DNA of 64,000 nt from Streptococcus parasanguinis (GCF_018499505.1 NZ_JAHDAC010000001.1:1-64000); one strand, 5' to 3'. Positions 1-9,793 are shown, numbered from the stretch's first letter. The notes: a model not told the origin generated them from the letters alone. Made by a program: numbers and translations.

Positions 1-9
1 TATAAAAAT

Positions 10-34
10 GGAGAGGACAACGATTGTCCTCTCC
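10..34. terminator. Perfect hairpin at the left edge, probable terminator
   Basis: An 11-bp perfect inverted repeat (GGAGAGGACAA / TTGTCCTCTCC, 3-nt loop) lies at the window edge. A run of A residues precedes it on the plus strand, so a minus-strand transcript would meet hairpin plus T-run; no comparable T-run follows on the plus strand. The gene it serves lies outside the window. Confidence 0.5.
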
Positions 35-133
35 AGATGTTAGCTTTTCTTCAACCCACTACAGTTGACAATGAGCCTTTTTTTGTACTTATGGAGATAC
101 AAATCATGCAAAGTATAGGGAATCCAGCTCAAT

Positions 134-187
134 AAGAGGTGAAATCATCGAATTTTTCTACCTCTTTTACAGCTTTTGTGATATAAT
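134..187 (+). promoter_or_regulatory. pgk promoter region with extended -10
   Basis: A TGATATAAT extended -10 box (179-187) lies 34 bp before the pgk start and has no good -35 hexamer, as expected for extended -10 promoters. A 7-bp inverted repeat (AAGAGGT 134-140, ACCTCTT 160-166) lies just upstream and could be an operator; that role is inference. Confidence 0.5.
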
Positions 188-221
188 TATCATGTATTAA
201 AAAAAGAAGGAGTCATATCTA

Positions 222-1421
222 ATGGCAAAATTAACTGTTAAAGACGTTGACTTGAAAGGGAAAAAAGTTCTCGTTCGTGTTGACTTCAACGTTCCTGTAA
301 AAGATGGCGTGATCACTAACGATAACCGTATCACTGCAGCTCTTCCAACTATCAAGTACATCCTTGAACAAGGTGGACGTGCAATCCTCTTCTCTCACCT
401 TGGACGTGTAAAAGAAGAAGCAGATAAAGAAGGTAAATCACTTGCTCCTGTAGCTGCTGACTTGGCTGCTAAATTGGGTCAAGAAGTTAAATTTATCCCA
501 GGTGTTACACGTGGTGCTGAATTGGAAGCTGCTGTTAACGCTCTTGAAGATGGACAAGTTCTCTTGGTTGAAAACACTCGTTTCGAAGATGTTGATGGCA
601 AGAAAGAATCTAAAAACGATCCTGAACTTGGTAAATACTGGGCATCACTTGGAGATGGTATCTTCGTAAACGATGCATTTGGTACTGCTCACCGTGCACA
701 CGCATCTAACGTTGGTATCTCTGCAAACGTTGATAAAGCTGTTGCTGGATTCCTTCTTGAAAACGAAATTGCTTACATCAAAGAAGCAGTTGAAGCTCCA
801 GAACGTCCATTCGTAGCCATCCTTGGTGGATCTAAAGTATCTGACAAGATCGGTGTTATCGAAAACTTGCTTGAAAAAGCTGATAAAGTCCTTATCGGTG
901 GTGGGATGACTTACACATTCTACAAAGCACAAGGTATCGAAATCGGTAACTCACTTGTAGAAGAAGATAAATTGGATGTGGCGAAAGCTCTTCTTGAAAA
1001 ATCAAACGGCAAATTGATCTTGCCAGTTGACTCAAAAGAAGCGAACGCATTTGCTGACTACACTGAAGTGAAAGACACTGAAGGTGAAGCAGTAGATCCA
1101 GGATTCCTTGGTCTTGATATCGGTCCTAAATCAATCGCTAAATTCGACCAAGAATTGACTGGTGCGAAAACAGTTGTATGGAACGGACCTATGGGTGTAT
1201 TTGAAAACCCTGACTTCCAAGCTGGTACAATCGGTGTGATGGACGCTATCGTGAAACAACCAGGCGTTAAATCAATCATCGGTGGTGGTGACTCAGCAGC
1301 TGCTGCGATCAACCTTGGCCGTGCAGACAAATTCTCATGGATCTCTACTGGTGGTGGTGCTTCTATGGAACTCCTTGAAGGTAAAGAACTTCCAGGATTG
1401 GCTGCTCTTACAGATAAATAA
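222..1421 (+). CDS. pgk: Phosphoglycerate kinase
   Basis: Cytosolic glycolytic enzyme that transfers the acyl phosphate of 1,3-bisphosphoglycerate to ADP. The 399-residue protein is full length for bacterial PGK. The N-terminal substrate-binding signature VRVDFNVP is at residues 18-25, [12 protein letters not shown] lies at the start of the second Rossmann domain, and the nucleotide-site glycine-rich GGGDSAAA is near residue 350. An AGAAGGAG ribosome site precedes the ATG. The gene is monocistronic here: a dispersed three-hairpin repeat follows the stop within 15 bp and probably ends the transcript. Codon use is strongly biased to preferred codons, as expected for a highly expressed gene. Confidence 0.98.
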   Translation: MAKLTVKDVDLKGKKVLVRVDFNVPVKDGVITNDNRITAALPTIKYILEQGGRAILFSHLGRVKEEADKEGKSLAPVAADLAAKLGQEVKFIPGVTRGAELEAAVNALEDGQVLLVENTRFEDVDGKKESKNDPELGKYWASLGDGIFVNDAFGTAHRAHASNVGISANVDKAVAGFLLENEIAYIKEAVEAPERPFVAILGGSKVSDKIGVIENLLEKADKVLIGGGMTYTFYKAQGIEIGNSLVEEDKLDVAKALLEKSNGKLILPVDSKEANAFADYTEVKDTEGEAVDPGFLGLDIGPKSIAKFDQELTGAKTVVWNGPMGVFENPDFQAGTIGVMDAIVKQPGVKSIIGGGDSAAAAINLGRADKFSWISTGGGASMELLEGKELPGLAALTDK

Positions 1422-1433
1422 TCTAAATAGAAT

Positions 1434-1615
1434 GAAAGAGGCTGGGACAAAAGTCCTAGCCTCTCAATTATTTTTGGATTGTCGAGCAAGACGCAGTGGT
1501 TGAGTGGGCTCTACTACGCTGATTTCATCAGCTTTTACAGCCCTACTCAACTGTGCGGAGGTGGGACGACGAAATCGAATTCTAACGAATTACCGATTTC
1601 TGTCCCACTCTCTTT
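1434..1615 (+). repeat. Dispersed three-hairpin intergenic repeat, copy 1
   Basis: About 180 bp nearly identical to 4049-4226 and to the reverse complement of 63298-63477. It contains three inverted repeats: a 12-bp stem with loop AAAA at the start (1438-1467), a central imperfect stem around GGTTGAGTGGGCT/AGCCCTACTCAAC, and a terminal stem opening GTGGGACG and closing with GTCCCAC, followed by a T-run. It sits directly 3' of pgk, so it probably acts as a terminator. No meaningful protein is encoded; short reading frames in the copies are translations of the repeat. Confidence 0.85.
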
Positions 1616-1690
1616 TTTTCTTTCTATTGATATCTGTTCTCTCCTTTCTGAAAATATGGTAGAATAATAGAAATAGAAAGATAGGTGACC

Positions 1691-2224
1691 ATGGATTACT
1701 TTAAACGACACAAATTTGATTGGTCCAAATTCCGTTTGGGGATGAGAACCTTTAAAACAGGGATTGCCGTTTTTATTGTGCTACTTATTTTTGGAGTATT
1801 TGGCTGGCGAGGCCTTCAGATCGGGACTTTGACAGCTGTTTTTAGTTTGAGGGAAGACTTTGATAAGAGTGTCCACTTCGGGGCTTCGCGTGTCATGGGC
1901 AACAGTATCGGAGGTTTTTATGCCGTATTGTTCTTCCTTTTAAAAACGCTCTTTCATGGGGCGTATTGGGTGACTCTGATTTTTGTACCCATTGCGACCA
2001 TGTTAACCATTATGACAAATGTCGCTATGAATAATAAAGCAGGAATTATCGGAGGAGTTTCGGCAATGCTGATCATTACACTCTCGATTCCTAACGGAGA
2101 AACCTTCTTGTATGTTTTTGCCCGAATATTTGAGACCTTTATTGGCGTTTTTGTTGCGATTTTGGTCAATTCGGATGTAGATCGCATTCGCGATTTTCTC
2201 AAGAAACACAAAAAACCTATGTAA
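1691..2224 (+). CDS. Aromatic acid exporter family (FUSC/ArAE-type) membrane protein
   Basis: A 177-residue integral membrane protein resembling the N-terminal membrane half of the ArAE/DUF939 family, whose members are thought to export aromatic or other toxic acids. A short basic cytoplasmic N terminus is followed by about four hydrophobic segments (residues ~20-40, ~65-85, ~90-115, ~120-165) and a basic C-terminal tail ending KKHKK. Start chosen at ATG 1691 because GGTG lies just before it; a GTG two codons upstream is the alternative. Family members often carry a cytoplasmic C-terminal domain that is absent here, so this is the short form. The exported substrate cannot be told from sequence. 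Confidence 0.7.
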   Translation: MDYFKRHKFDWSKFRLGMRTFKTGIAVFIVLLIFGVFGWRGLQIGTLTAVFSLREDFDKSVHFGASRVMGNSIGGFYAVLFFLLKTLFHGAYWVTLIFVPIATMLTIMTNVAMNNKAGIIGGVSAMLIITLSIPNGETFLYVFARIFETFIGVFVAILVNSDVDRIRDFLKKHKKPM

Positions 2225-2243
2225 GATTATATAACATTTAATC

Positions 2244-2271
2244 TTGACATAGATTTTTTTTTCGATATAAT
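2244..2271 (+). promoter_or_regulatory. Promoter of glnRA
   Basis: TTGACA (2244-2249) and TATAAT (2266-2271) are separated by 16 bp and lie 20 bp before the glnR ATG. The flanking AT-rich AACAT/TGACAT elements resemble half-sites of a GlnR box, consistent with known autoregulation of glnRA in streptococci, but a full consensus box is not clear. Confidence 0.7.
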
Positions 2272-2291
2272 AGAATAGAAAGAGGAATGGT

Positions 2292-2651
2292 ATGAAGGAA
2301 AAGGAATTACGACGCTCGCTGGCAGTCTTTCCGATTGGCAGTGTTATGAAGCTGACCGACTTGACAGCTCGCCAGATTCGTTATTATGAAGATCAGGGAT
2401 TGATTTCTCCTGATCGGACAGAAGGCAATCGCCGCATGTATTCGTTGGACGATATGGACCGCCTGCTTGAGATCAAAGATTATATCTCAGATGGCTTCAA
2501 TATTGCAGATATTAAGAAGAAATATGCGGAAAAAGAGCAAGAGCAAACCAAGGTTGTCAGTCAAGAAGAGATCCGCAAGGCTCTTCATCGTGACATTATT
2601 CAGCAAAGTCGCTTCACATCTTCCCCATCGCCATATGGTCAATTTCGTTGA
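2292..2651 (+). CDS. glnR: MerR-family nitrogen regulator GlnR
   Basis: Transcriptional repressor of nitrogen-assimilation genes; in Gram-positives it acts together with feedback-inhibited glutamine synthetase. The 119-residue protein has an N-terminal MerR winged-helix domain (residues ~15-85) with the typical ARQIRYYEDQGLISPDR recognition region and a short C-terminal tail ending in a QSRFTSSPSPYGQFR segment like that of streptococcal GlnR. It lies 39 bp upstream of glnA in the same orientation, the standard glnRA operon arrangement, with a sigma-A promoter just upstream. Length and context leave little doubt about the assignment. Confidence 0.95.
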   Translation: MKEKELRRSLAVFPIGSVMKLTDLTARQIRYYEDQGLISPDRTEGNRRMYSLDDMDRLLEIKDYISDGFNIADIKKKYAEKEQEQTKVVSQEEIRKALHRDIIQQSRFTSSPSPYGQFR

Positions 2652-2690
2652 TCATTTCATAAGCTTGTAATCTATTTTAAGGAGACAAAA

Positions 2691-4037
2691 ATGTCAATTA
2701 CTGCTGCAGATATTCGCCGTGAAGTAAAAGAAAAAAATGTTACTTTTATTCGCTTGATGTTCTCTGATATTTTGGGAACCATGAAGAACGTCGAAATTCC
2801 AGCTACCGATGAGCAACTGGACAAGGTTCTTTCAAACAAAGCTATGTTTGATGGTTCTTCTATCGAAGGATTTGTCCGTATCAACGAGTCAGATATGTAT
2901 CTTTACCCAGATTTGGATACATGGACAGTCTTTCCTTGGGGAGATGAAAATGGTAGCGTAGCTGGCTTGATCTGTGATGTCTATACGACAGAAGGGGAAC
3001 CATTTGCAGGAGACCCACGTGGCAACTTGAAGCGTGCCCTTCGTCATATGGAAGAACTTGGATTCAAATCCTTTAACCTTGGACCAGAACCGGAATTCTT
3101 CCTCTTCAAGTTGGACGAAAATGGAGATCCAACTCTTGAAGTAAACGACAAAGGTGGCTATTTTGACTTGGCTCCAACAGACCTTGCAGATAACACTCGT
3201 CGTGAAATCGTAAATGTCTTGACCAAGATGGGCTTTGAAGTAGAAGCCAGTCACCACGAAGTAGCCGTTGGGCAGCATGAAATTGACTTCAAATATGACG
3301 AAGTGCTTCGCGCTTGTGACAAGATCCAAATCTTTAAACTCGTTGTGAAGACCATCGCTCGTAAACACGGCTTGTACGCAACCTTTATGGCCAAACCAAA
3401 ATTTGGAATTGCCGGATCAGGTATGCACTGTAATATGTCTCTCTTTGACCAAGATGGCAACAATGCCTTCTTTGATCCAGAAGATCCACGTGGAATGCAA
3501 TTGTCAGAAACTGCTTATCACTTCTTGGGTGGTTTGATCAAGCATGCCTACAATTTTACAGCTGTGACCAATCCAACCGTCAACTCTTATAAACGTTTGG
3601 TTCCTGGATATGAAGCACCCGTTTATATCGCTTGGGCAGGACGCAACCGTTCCCCATTGGTACGTGTGCCAGCATCACGTGGTATGGGAACTCGTTTGGA
3701 ATTGCGCTCCGTAGACCCAATGGCCAATCCTTATGTAGCCTTGGCAGTCTTGCTTGAAGTCGGCCTTCACGGGATTGAAAATAAAATCGAAGCACCTGCT
3801 CCGATCGAAGAAAATATCTATGTGATGACACCGGAAGAACGTAGAGCAGCTGGAATCACAGATCTACCTTCTACCCTTCACAATGCTTTGAAAGCCTTGA
3901 CAGAAGACGAAGTGGTGAAAGCTGCCTTGGGTGAACACATCTACACCAGCTTCCTTGAAGCCAAACGAATCGAATGGGCAAGCTATGCGACCTTCGTATC
4001 TCAATGGGAAGTAGACAACTATTTAGATCTTTATTAA
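2691..4037 (+). CDS. glnA: Glutamine synthetase type I
   Basis: ATP-dependent ligation of ammonia to glutamate. The 448-residue length is that of the Gram-positive GSI-alpha class, which lacks the adenylylation insertion. Visible motifs are the beta-Grasp domain with FDGSSIEGF near residue 55, the metal-ligand GPEPEFF near residue 128, [17 protein letters not shown] near 290 and the RVPASRG region near 325. A strong AAGGAG ribosome site precedes the ATG. Second gene of the glnRA operon; copy 2 of the dispersed three-hairpin repeat begins 12 bp after the stop. GSI-alpha enzymes are regulated by feedback inhibition and by binding GlnR. Confidence 0.98.
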   Translation: MSITAADIRREVKEKNVTFIRLMFSDILGTMKNVEIPATDEQLDKVLSNKAMFDGSSIEGFVRINESDMYLYPDLDTWTVFPWGDENGSVAGLICDVYTTEGEPFAGDPRGNLKRALRHMEELGFKSFNLGPEPEFFLFKLDENGDPTLEVNDKGGYFDLAPTDLADNTRREIVNVLTKMGFEVEASHHEVAVGQHEIDFKYDEVLRACDKIQIFKLVVKTIARKHGLYATFMAKPKFGIAGSGMHCNMSLFDQDGNNAFFDPEDPRGMQLSETAYHFLGGLIKHAYNFTAVTNPTVNSYKRLVPGYEAPVYIAWAGRNRSPLVRVPASRGMGTRLELRSVDPMANPYVALAVLLEVGLHGIENKIEAPAPIEENIYVMTPEERRAAGITDLPSTLHNALKALTEDEVVKAALGEHIYTSFLEAKRIEWASYATFVSQWEVDNYLDLY

Positions 4038-4048
4038 GAAACAAGAGT

Positions 4049-4226
4049 AAAGAGGCTAGGACAAAAGTCCTAGCCTCTCAATTATTTTTGGATGGTCGAG
4101 CAAGACGCAGTGGTTGAGTGGGCTCTACTACGCTGATTTCATCAGCTTTTACAGCCCTACTCAACTGTGCGGAGGTGGGACGACGAAATCGAATTCTAAC
4201 GAATTACCGATTTCTGTCCCACTCAC
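4049..4226 (+). repeat. Dispersed three-hairpin intergenic repeat, copy 2
   Basis: Nearly identical to 1434-1615. The first stem here is a perfect 12-bp pair (AGAGGCTAGGAC / GTCCTAGCCTCT) where copy 1 has a G-U pair, so the stem is retained. It sits immediately 3' of glnA. Confidence 0.85.
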
Positions 4227-4251
4227 TTTTTGATCCTCAAAAAGTCATCAT

Positions 4252-4289
4252 AAAACCAGTTGAAATAGTGGTTTCAACTGGTTGTTTTG
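4252..4289. terminator. Bidirectional terminator between glnA and rnjA
   Basis: A 12-bp perfect inverted repeat (AACCAGTTGAAA / TTTCAACTGGTT, 6-nt loop) is flanked by A-rich and T-rich sequence and ends right at the rnjA stop codon. It can terminate the minus-strand rpoY-rnjA transcript and any plus-strand read-through. Confidence 0.8.
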
Positions 4290-5972
4290 TTAATTTTCGT
4301 CATCTGGTGTGAGAATCATTGGGATAATGATAGGTTCACGTTCCGTGCTCTCGTATAAGAATGGGCGAAGGGCATTAACAATCGCCCCATTGACGGTTTG
4401 GATATTGGCATCTTTGTTCTTCAAGGCAATACGAATAGCATTGAAGAGGATGCGTTGGCTTTCACGGATCAGGTCTCCTGATTCACGCATGTAGATAAAA
4501 CCACGGCTCAAGATGTCTGGTCCAGCTAGGATCATCTTCGATTTGAAGTCGACAGTCGCAACAGCAAGCACCACACCGTCTTCAGAAAGGTCTCTCCGGT
4601 CACGAAGGACAGCAGCCCCGATTTCGCCGATACGATTTCCATCGACATAGATATCTTGAGCATTGAAGCTTCCTGCGATCCGAGCAGAGTTGGCTGTAAG
4701 GGCAAGGACATCACCATTACTCATGATGAAAATATTGTCTTTTTCTACTCCGCAATCACGCGCAAGTCCTGCGTGGATCTTCTGCATCCGGTATTCACCA
4801 TGGACAGGCATGAAGTATTTTGGTTTGATCAAGCGGAGCATAAGTTTTTGTTCTTGTTGCCCCCCGTGTCCAGAAGTATGGATGTTGTTGATCTTCCCGT
4901 GAATGACATCGACACCCGCTTCGGAAATCGTATTGATCAATTTATTCACACTGGTTGTATTTCCAGGAATCGGGCTAGAAGAGAAGATCACGGTATCTCC
5001 TGGTTGGAGTTGCACTTGGCGGTGCGTTCCGTTGGCAATCCGAGAGAGGGCTGCCATTGGCTCCCCTTGGCTTCCTGTACACATGATCAGGATCTCATTG
5101 GCCGCATAGTCTTTGATCTCATTTGGCTCGATAATAGTTCCAGCAGGGACCTTGATGTAGCCAAGCTCAATTCCGTTGACGATGGCTTTTTCCATCGAGC
5201 GTCCAAAGACGACGATCTTGCGACCGGTCTTGACAGCAGCCTCAGCAGCTTGTTGGAGACGGAAGATATTCGAAGCAAAGGAAGCAAAGATGATGCGCCC
5301 GTGGATCCCTTCGATGATCTTCATGATGGATTGGCCAACCACTTTTTCAGAGTTGGTAAAGGTTGGAATTTCCGCGTTGGTTGAGTCTGAGAGCAGACAG
5401 AGAACGCCTTCTTCTCCAAGGGCTGCCATGCGATGGAGGTCAGCTGGTTCCCCAACAGGAGTGAAGTCAAACTTGAAGTCTCCGGTACAGACAATCTTTC
5501 CTTGAGGGGTGTGAATCACAATCCCTAAAGGTTCTGGAATCGAGTGAGTCGTACGGAAGAAGGTTGCTTTAAGATTTTTAAATTGAAGCTCAGTGTTTTG
5601 GTTGATTTCGTAGAGTTTGGCATCACGAAGAAGGCCGTGCTCTTCTAATTTTCCACGGATCAAGGCAAGCGCCAAAGGTCCAGCGTAGATAGGGACATTG
5701 GCTTGTTTCAAAAGGAAAGGAATCCCACCGATGTGGTCTTCGTGTCCGTGGGTAATGAGAACCGCTTTGACGCGATCGATATTGTCAACAATATAAGAGT
5801 AATCCGGGATTACATAGTCGATCCCAAGGAGGTCATCTTCTGGAAATTTGATCCCGGCATCGACAATGATGATTTCATCTTGGTATTCGATCCCGTAGGT
5901 ATTTTTTCCGATTTCTCCAAGTCCACCAATGGCAAATACACCAACTTCTTCAGGTTTTAAGGTATAAGCCAT
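4290..5972 (-). CDS. rnjA: Ribonuclease J1
   Basis: Metallo-beta-lactamase/beta-CASP nuclease with 5'-3' exonuclease and endonuclease activity in mRNA decay and rRNA maturation. The 560-residue protein has the zinc motif HGHEDH at residues 75-80, the further ligand region VCTGDFKFD, the beta-CASP motif region with [13 protein letters not shown], a late [11 protein letters not shown] histidine motif and a C-terminal domain. Three bases separate it from the upstream rpoY, the conserved rpoY-rnjA pair of Firmicutes. A TTG/ATG choice is not an issue: the annotated start directly follows the rpoY stop with a ribosome site inside the rpoY end. Confidence 0.97.
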   Translation of the reverse strand: MAYTLKPEEVGVFAIGGLGEIGKNTYGIEYQDEIIIVDAGIKFPEDDLLGIDYVIPDYSYIVDNIDRVKAVLITHGHEDHIGGIPFLLKQANVPIYAGPLALALIRGKLEEHGLLRDAKLYEINQNTELQFKNLKATFFRTTHSIPEPLGIVIHTPQGKIVCTGDFKFDFTPVGEPADLHRMAALGEEGVLCLLSDSTNAEIPTFTNSEKVVGQSIMKIIEGIHGRIIFASFASNIFRLQQAAEAAVKTGRKIVVFGRSMEKAIVNGIELGYIKVPAGTIIEPNEIKDYAANEILIMCTGSQGEPMAALSRIANGTHRQVQLQPGDTVIFSSSPIPGNTTSVNKLINTISEAGVDVIHGKINNIHTSGHGGQQEQKLMLRLIKPKYFMPVHGEYRMQKIHAGLARDCGVEKDNIFIMSNGDVLALTANSARIAGSFNAQDIYVDGNRIGEIGAAVLRDRRDLSEDGVVLAVATVDFKSKMILAGPDILSRGFIYMRESGDLIRESQRILFNAIRIALKNKDANIQTVNGAIVNALRPFLYESTEREPIIIPMILTPDDEN

Positions 5973-5975
5973 GGA

Positions 5976-6206
5976 TTAGTACTCCGTTAGTTCAAAAGCA
6001 CCTGACTCTTTCTCGTAAGCAAGGTGTTGCTCAGAAAGTGGTGTGATAAATTCAATGTTGAAATCTGTGTTTGCTTCAACCAATTGACGTGCTTGGATGC
6101 GTCCTTCGCGTTCATTTGGTGCATCAATATCGAGATAAAGTGCATGCGTGGTTTCACGACGAGGGTTCCGTTCTTTTGTTTCCTGATAAAAAACTTTGTA
6201 AATCAT
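5976..6206 (-). CDS. rpoY: RNA polymerase epsilon subunit
   Basis: Small Firmicutes-specific accessory subunit of RNA polymerase (family DUF1447). The 76-residue protein is acidic and matches the family in length and in the N-terminal MIYKVFYQ strand and RNPRRETT segment. An AAAGGAAA ribosome site precedes the ATG. Co-transcribed with rnjA, and preceded by a ~110-nt leader with strong secondary structure. Confidence 0.93.
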   Translation of the reverse strand: MIYKVFYQETKERNPRRETTHALYLDIDAPNEREGRIQARQLVEANTDFNIEFITPLSEQHLAYEKESGAFELTEY

Positions 6207-6325
6207 GAAGTAATTTTCCTTTCATTATTTCGGTCTATTTGTTAGCTACGGAGGAGTGCAATCACTAGAGTTTCCTACTCGCAACTAGTGGACCTGATTC
6301 GATACAATTAATTATCATTATATCA
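6207..6325 (-). promoter_or_regulatory. rpoY-rnjA promoter and structured leader
   Basis: On the minus strand an extended -10 (TGATATAAT; TATAAT complement at 6317-6322) is followed by a leader of about 105 nt. The leader holds a long imperfect hairpin built on CCACTAG/CTAGTG with an inner GAGT/ACTC stem at about 6251-6292, followed by a second CACTCC element. Whether the leader regulates RNase J1 is unknown; the structure itself is visible. Confidence 0.5.
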
Positions 6326-6449
6326 TAAATTTGCCTGTAAGTAAAAGATAGACTGGAAAAGTCAGAGAGGCAAGGACCTATAATAGAGAAGCTTTTGAGC
6401 GGTTTTGGATATGAAAATCCTGCGCTCTAGAGGAGAGTTTCGCTGGGAT

Positions 6450-6477
6450 TTGAAGGGAATTTGTAGTATAATATAAT
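6450..6477 (+). promoter_or_regulatory. Promoter of tsaB-rimI-tsaD
   Basis: TTGAAG (6450-6455), 16-bp spacer, TATAAT (6472-6477), 21 bp before the tsaB ATG. Confidence 0.55.
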
Positions 6478-6498
6478 CCAGTTCAAGAGGAGTAGGAA

Positions 6499-7182
6499 AT
6501 GAAATTATTAGCATTTGATACCTCGAGTAAGGCTCTTTCTGTAGCGATTTTAGAAGATGAGACTCTACTTGCAGAAACAACATTAACCATTAAAAAGAAT
6601 CATAGTATTACCTTGATGCCGGTCATCGATTTTTTGATGCAACAGATCGACTTGACACCCAAGGACTTGGACCGCATCGTGGTGGCAGAAGGTCCTGGGA
6701 GTTACACTGGACTGCGCATTGCGGTCGCAACCGCAAAGACCTTGGCTCATACCTTAGGGATTGAATTGGTCGGGGTTTCGAGCCTCTTAGCCTTAGTGCC
6801 AGATGATCTAGATGGTTTGGTAGTGCCCGTCATGGATGCCCGTCGGAACAACGTTTATGCAGGTTTTTACCAAGAAGATCAGCTGGTCGCACCAGAAGGG
6901 CATTTTCCATTTGAGGAAGTCCTAGAGCGTGCAGCGACCAGTGAGCAGGTCACCTTTGTCGGAGAAGTCACGGCCTTTAAGGAGCAGATTGCCTCTAGCC
7001 TGCCAAGGGCTACTTACTATGAAACCTTGCCAGATGCAGTGAAAATCGGACGTCTCGGTCTCAAACAAGCGCCTGTTAGCCTCCATGATTTTGTCCCTCA
7101 TTATCTCAAACGGGTCGAAGCGGAGGAAAATTGGCTCAAAGACCACACGGAAACAACGACCTCTTACATCAAGCGCCTATGA
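6499..7182 (+). CDS. tsaB: tRNA t6A synthesis scaffold TsaB
   Basis: ASKHA-fold partner of TsaD needed for N6-threonylcarbamoyladenosine at position 37 of ANN-decoding tRNAs. The 227-residue length matches. The N-terminal phosphate-1-like motif AFDTSSKALSVAI (residues ~5-17) and GPGSYTGLRI near residue 67 are characteristic. An AGAGGAGTAGG ribosome site precedes the ATG. Its stop codon overlaps the start of the next gene (ATGA), indicating translational coupling, and tsaD follows in the same operon. Confidence 0.95.
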   Translation: MKLLAFDTSSKALSVAILEDETLLAETTLTIKKNHSITLMPVIDFLMQQIDLTPKDLDRIVVAEGPGSYTGLRIAVATAKTLAHTLGIELVGVSSLLALVPDDLDGLVVPVMDARRNNVYAGFYQEDQLVAPEGHFPFEEVLERAATSEQVTFVGEVTAFKEQIASSLPRATYYETLPDAVKIGRLGLKQAPVSLHDFVPHYLKRVEAEENWLKDHTETTTSYIKRL

Positions 7183-7616
7183 TGAAAGGAACAATTAGGA
7201 AAGGGAGCATCCGGGATGCGGCCGCTATTATCGCTGTGATGGAAGATGTCTATGAAGCTAGTCCCTGGAAGTTGGAGCAGATTGAAGCTGATTTAGAGCA
7301 GGAATCGACCTCCTATTTCTTAGCTGTGGATGAAGAACAAGTCCTTGGGTTTGTTGCTATTCAAGAGACTCTCTATGAAGCAGAGGTCCTACAGATTGCG
7401 GTCAAGCGTGACTTTCAAGGCCAAGGCCTAGCTCAGCAGTTACTTGCGCAGTTGCCCGACCAAAAAGAGATTTTCTTAGAAGTGCGCGTGTCCAATCAAC
7501 CGGCCCAAGGCCTATACAAAAAAATGCATTTTGAAGAAATTGCACGGAGGAAAAACTACTATCACGATCCCATAGAGGATGCTGTGATCATGAAGAGGAA
7601 TCTAAATGAAAGATAG
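7179..7616 (+). CDS. rimI: GNAT-family N-acetyltransferase, RimI type
   Basis: Acetyl-CoA-dependent N-alpha-acetyltransferase related to the enzyme acetylating ribosomal protein S18. About 145 residues, with the acetyl-CoA pyrophosphate loop as [10 protein letters not shown] near residue 82 and the C-terminal [13 protein letters not shown] motif typical of the RimI branch. Start placed at ATG 7179, which overlaps the tsaB stop; an upstream in-frame ATG at 7131 would lie deep inside tsaB and is less likely. Placement between tsaB and tsaD is the usual Firmicutes order. The actual substrate in streptococci is not shown by sequence. Confidence 0.9.
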   Translation: MMKGTIRKGSIRDAAAIIAVMEDVYEASPWKLEQIEADLEQESTSYFLAVDEEQVLGFVAIQETLYEAEVLQIAVKRDFQGQGLAQQLLAQLPDQKEIFLEVRVSNQPAQGLYKKMHFEEIARRKNYYHDPIEDAVIMKRNLNER

Positions 7617-8616
7617 ATATATTTTGGCTTTTGAGACATCTTGCGATGAGACCAGTGTGGCTGTCTTGAAAAATGACGACCAACTCTTGTCCAATGTCAT
7701 TGCCAGTCAAATCGAAAGTCACAAGCGTTTTGGTGGGGTGGTGCCTGAGGTAGCCTCTCGTCACCATGTGGAAGTCATCACCGCTTGTATTGAAGAAGCC
7801 CTGGAAGAAGCCGGCATCACAGAAGCCGATGTCACAGCTGTGGCTGTTACCTACGGTCCAGGCCTGGTTGGGGCTCTCTTGGTCGGCCTAGCTGCAGCCA
7901 AGGCCTTTGCCTGGGCGCACGGCCTCCCTTTGATTCCTGTCAATCATATGGCAGGGCACTTGATGGCCGCTCAAAGCGTCGAGCCCTTAGAGTTTCCGCT
8001 TTTGGCCTTGTTGGTGAGTGGAGGACATACCGAGCTAGTCTACGTCAGTGAAGTTGGTGATTATAAGATCGTCGGAGAGACACGAGATGATGCTGTCGGA
8101 GAAGCTTATGACAAGGTCGGGCGCGTCATGGGCTTGACCTATCCAGCAGGACGTGAGATTGATCAGCTGGCCCACCAAGGATCTGATATCTACGATTTCC
8201 CTAGGGCCATGATCAAGGAAGACAATCTGGAATTCTCCTTTTCAGGGCTCAAATCGGCCTTTATCAATCTGCACCATAATGCGCAGCAAAAAGGAGAAAG
8301 CCTCTCCAATGCAGACCTTTCAGCGAGTTTTCAAGCAGCCGTACTAGACATTCTCATGGCCAAGACCAAGAAGGCTTTGGAGAAATATCCGGTCAAAACT
8401 CTAGTCGTCGCTGGTGGCGTCGCAGCCAACCAAGGCCTTCGTGAACGCTTGGCTTCTGAGATCACAGATGTCAAGGTCATCATTCCGCCTTTGCGCCTCT
8501 GCGGGGACAATGCAGGGATGATCGCCTATGCCAGCGTCAGTGAGTGGAACAAAGAAAACTTCGCAGGCTGGGATCTTAATGCCAAACCAAGCCTAGCCTT
8601 TGAAGGAATTGAATAA
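7606..8616 (+). CDS. tsaD: tRNA threonylcarbamoyltransferase TsaD
   Basis: Catalytic ASKHA-fold subunit of t6A synthesis (formerly Gcp). The 336-residue protein is full length with the N-terminal [13 protein letters not shown] motif (residues ~8-20), the metal-binding HMAGH histidines near residue 111, [10 protein letters not shown] near 137 and the nucleotide loop [12 protein letters not shown] near 268. Overlaps the rimI end by 11 bp; last gene of the operon, followed by an intrinsic terminator. Confidence 0.97.
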   Translation: MKDRYILAFETSCDETSVAVLKNDDQLLSNVIASQIESHKRFGGVVPEVASRHHVEVITACIEEALEEAGITEADVTAVAVTYGPGLVGALLVGLAAAKAFAWAHGLPLIPVNHMAGHLMAAQSVEPLEFPLLALLVSGGHTELVYVSEVGDYKIVGETRDDAVGEAYDKVGRVMGLTYPAGREIDQLAHQGSDIYDFPRAMIKEDNLEFSFSGLKSAFINLHHNAQQKGESLSNADLSASFQAAVLDILMAKTKKALEKYPVKTLVVAGGVAANQGLRERLASEITDVKVIIPPLRLCGDNAGMIAYASVSEWNKENFAGWDLNAKPSLAFEGIE

Positions 8617-8620
8617 GAAA

Positions 8621-8658
8621 AAGGAGCCAATTGGATGTGTGATTCCAATGGCTTTTTT
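8621..8658 (+). terminator. Terminator after tsaD
   Basis: Imperfect stem AGCCAATTGGA / TTCCAATGGCT with one bulge and a 7-nt loop, followed by TTTTTT. Confidence 0.75.
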
Positions 8659-8784
8659 GCTGGGATCTCACCAACTAGTAGCGGATTTGCGAAGGGATTA
8701 TAAAGCTTTCTCTTTCATTGGTCCTTTTTCAACCTTTTTTCTTGTGTTATAATAGAGGTCAATGATTCAGAAAGGAGTGAGAGA

Positions 8785-9480
8785 GTGGAAAAAGATTTTT
8801 GGCAGGGGGTGAGGGACGCGCTACCGACGGCTTTGGGCTATATCAGTATTGGCCTGGCTTGCGGTGTGGTGGCGTCTCCCTATCTTTCTCCTTTGGAGAT
8901 GGCCTTGATGAGTGTATTGGTCTATGCTGGGGCGGCCCAGTTTGCGATGATCTCTCTGATTGCGGCTCATTCTTCGATATTGAATATGGCTTTGACGGTG
9001 TGTTTGATCAATCTCCGTAATATGTTGATGAGTCTGCATACGTCGTCTGACTTTAAGGATGCTAGTCTCGCTCACACCATTGGGATTGGAAGCCTCCTGA
9101 CCGATGAGAGTTATGGGGTTTACTTGAGTGAGAAGTTAAAGACGGATACCATTACAGTTCCTTGGATGCATGGGAACAATCTAGTAGGTTATGTGGCCTG
9201 GATCAGTGCGACGGTTATCGGAACAGCTCTAGGATCTCTCCTACCTGATCCAAAGGCTTTTGGACTTGATTTTGCTTTAGTGGCTATGTTTATTGGGATT
9301 TTTGCAGCCCAGTTTCAAGGAATGCAACTGACAGAAAAGACCAAGACTATGCTCATGGTGCTGTTAGCAGTAGCAGTGAGTTTCTTTCTCTTACTCTTTT
9401 TTGTTTCGCAACCGCTAGCTGTGCTAGCTGCGACCTTGATCGGCTGTTTTGTGGGGGTGGTCTGTGATGCGCGTGAATAG
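8785..9480 (+). CDS. azlC: AzlC-family amino-acid exporter, large subunit
   Basis: Large membrane subunit of a branched-chain-amino-acid (AzlC/BrnF-type) exporter. 231 residues with about six to seven hydrophobic segments and the family opening WQGVRDALPTALGYISIGLACG. GTG start at 8785 is supported by an AAAGGAG ribosome site 8 bp upstream; no ATG fits. Overlaps azlD by 14 bp, indicating coupled translation of the two subunits. A TATAAT box at 8748-8753 lies 31 bp upstream. The substrate assignment rests on the family. Confidence 0.88.
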   Translation: MEKDFWQGVRDALPTALGYISIGLACGVVASPYLSPLEMALMSVLVYAGAAQFAMISLIAAHSSILNMALTVCLINLRNMLMSLHTSSDFKDASLAHTIGIGSLLTDESYGVYLSEKLKTDTITVPWMHGNNLVGYVAWISATVIGTALGSLLPDPKAFGLDFALVAMFIGIFAAQFQGMQLTEKTKTMLMVLLAVAVSFFLLLFFVSQPLAVLAATLIGCFVGVVCDARE

Positions 9481-9793
9481 TTATATCTTTATAGCCATTC
9501 TGGCTTCAGCCCTCGTTACCTGGATTCCTCGGATCTTGCCCTTCCTCTTGGTCAAATATAAGGGACTGCCGGCTCCTTTGACCCGCTTTCTCAAATACCT
9601 GCCCATTTCCATTATCTTTGCCTTAGTTTTATCAAGCTTAGTAGATGGGAAAATTGGAAGCCTCCCGCAGCTCCACTGGTTGGACCTAGTGGTGACCATT
9701 CCCAGTCTCTTTGTAGCCTTTCGTTACAAAAACCTTATGGGAACCGTTTTGTTTGGAATTGTCTTGATCGCCCTATTACGATTGGTGTTTTAA
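9467..9793 (+). CDS. azlD: AzlD-family amino-acid exporter, small subunit
   Basis: Small membrane partner of AzlC, 108 residues and four hydrophobic segments. Carries the family signature ATWIPRILPF-like ALVTWIPRILPFLLVKYKG near the N terminus. Start at ATG 9467 (MRVNSYIF) is preferred to an upstream GTG-type start inside azlC because GGGGGTGGT lies just before it and the length matches the family. Confidence 0.88.
   Translation: MRVNSYIFIAILASALVTWIPRILPFLLVKYKGLPAPLTRFLKYLPISIIFALVLSSLVDGKIGSLPQLHWLDLVVTIPSLFVAFRYKNLMGTVLFGIVLIALLRLVF

Noticed and set aside
1058-1489. Minus-strand open frame of 143 codons at the pgk end, and a similar frame at 63423-63671 beginning MLDNPKIIERLGLLSQP
   Set aside because: Both start in the dispersed repeat and run through its sequence or antisense to a real gene; the shared protein start is only the translated repeat.
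4656-5384. 242-codon plus-strand frame inside rnjA
   Set aside because: Antisense to the strongly conserved rnjA reading frame, with no ribosome site or family similarity.
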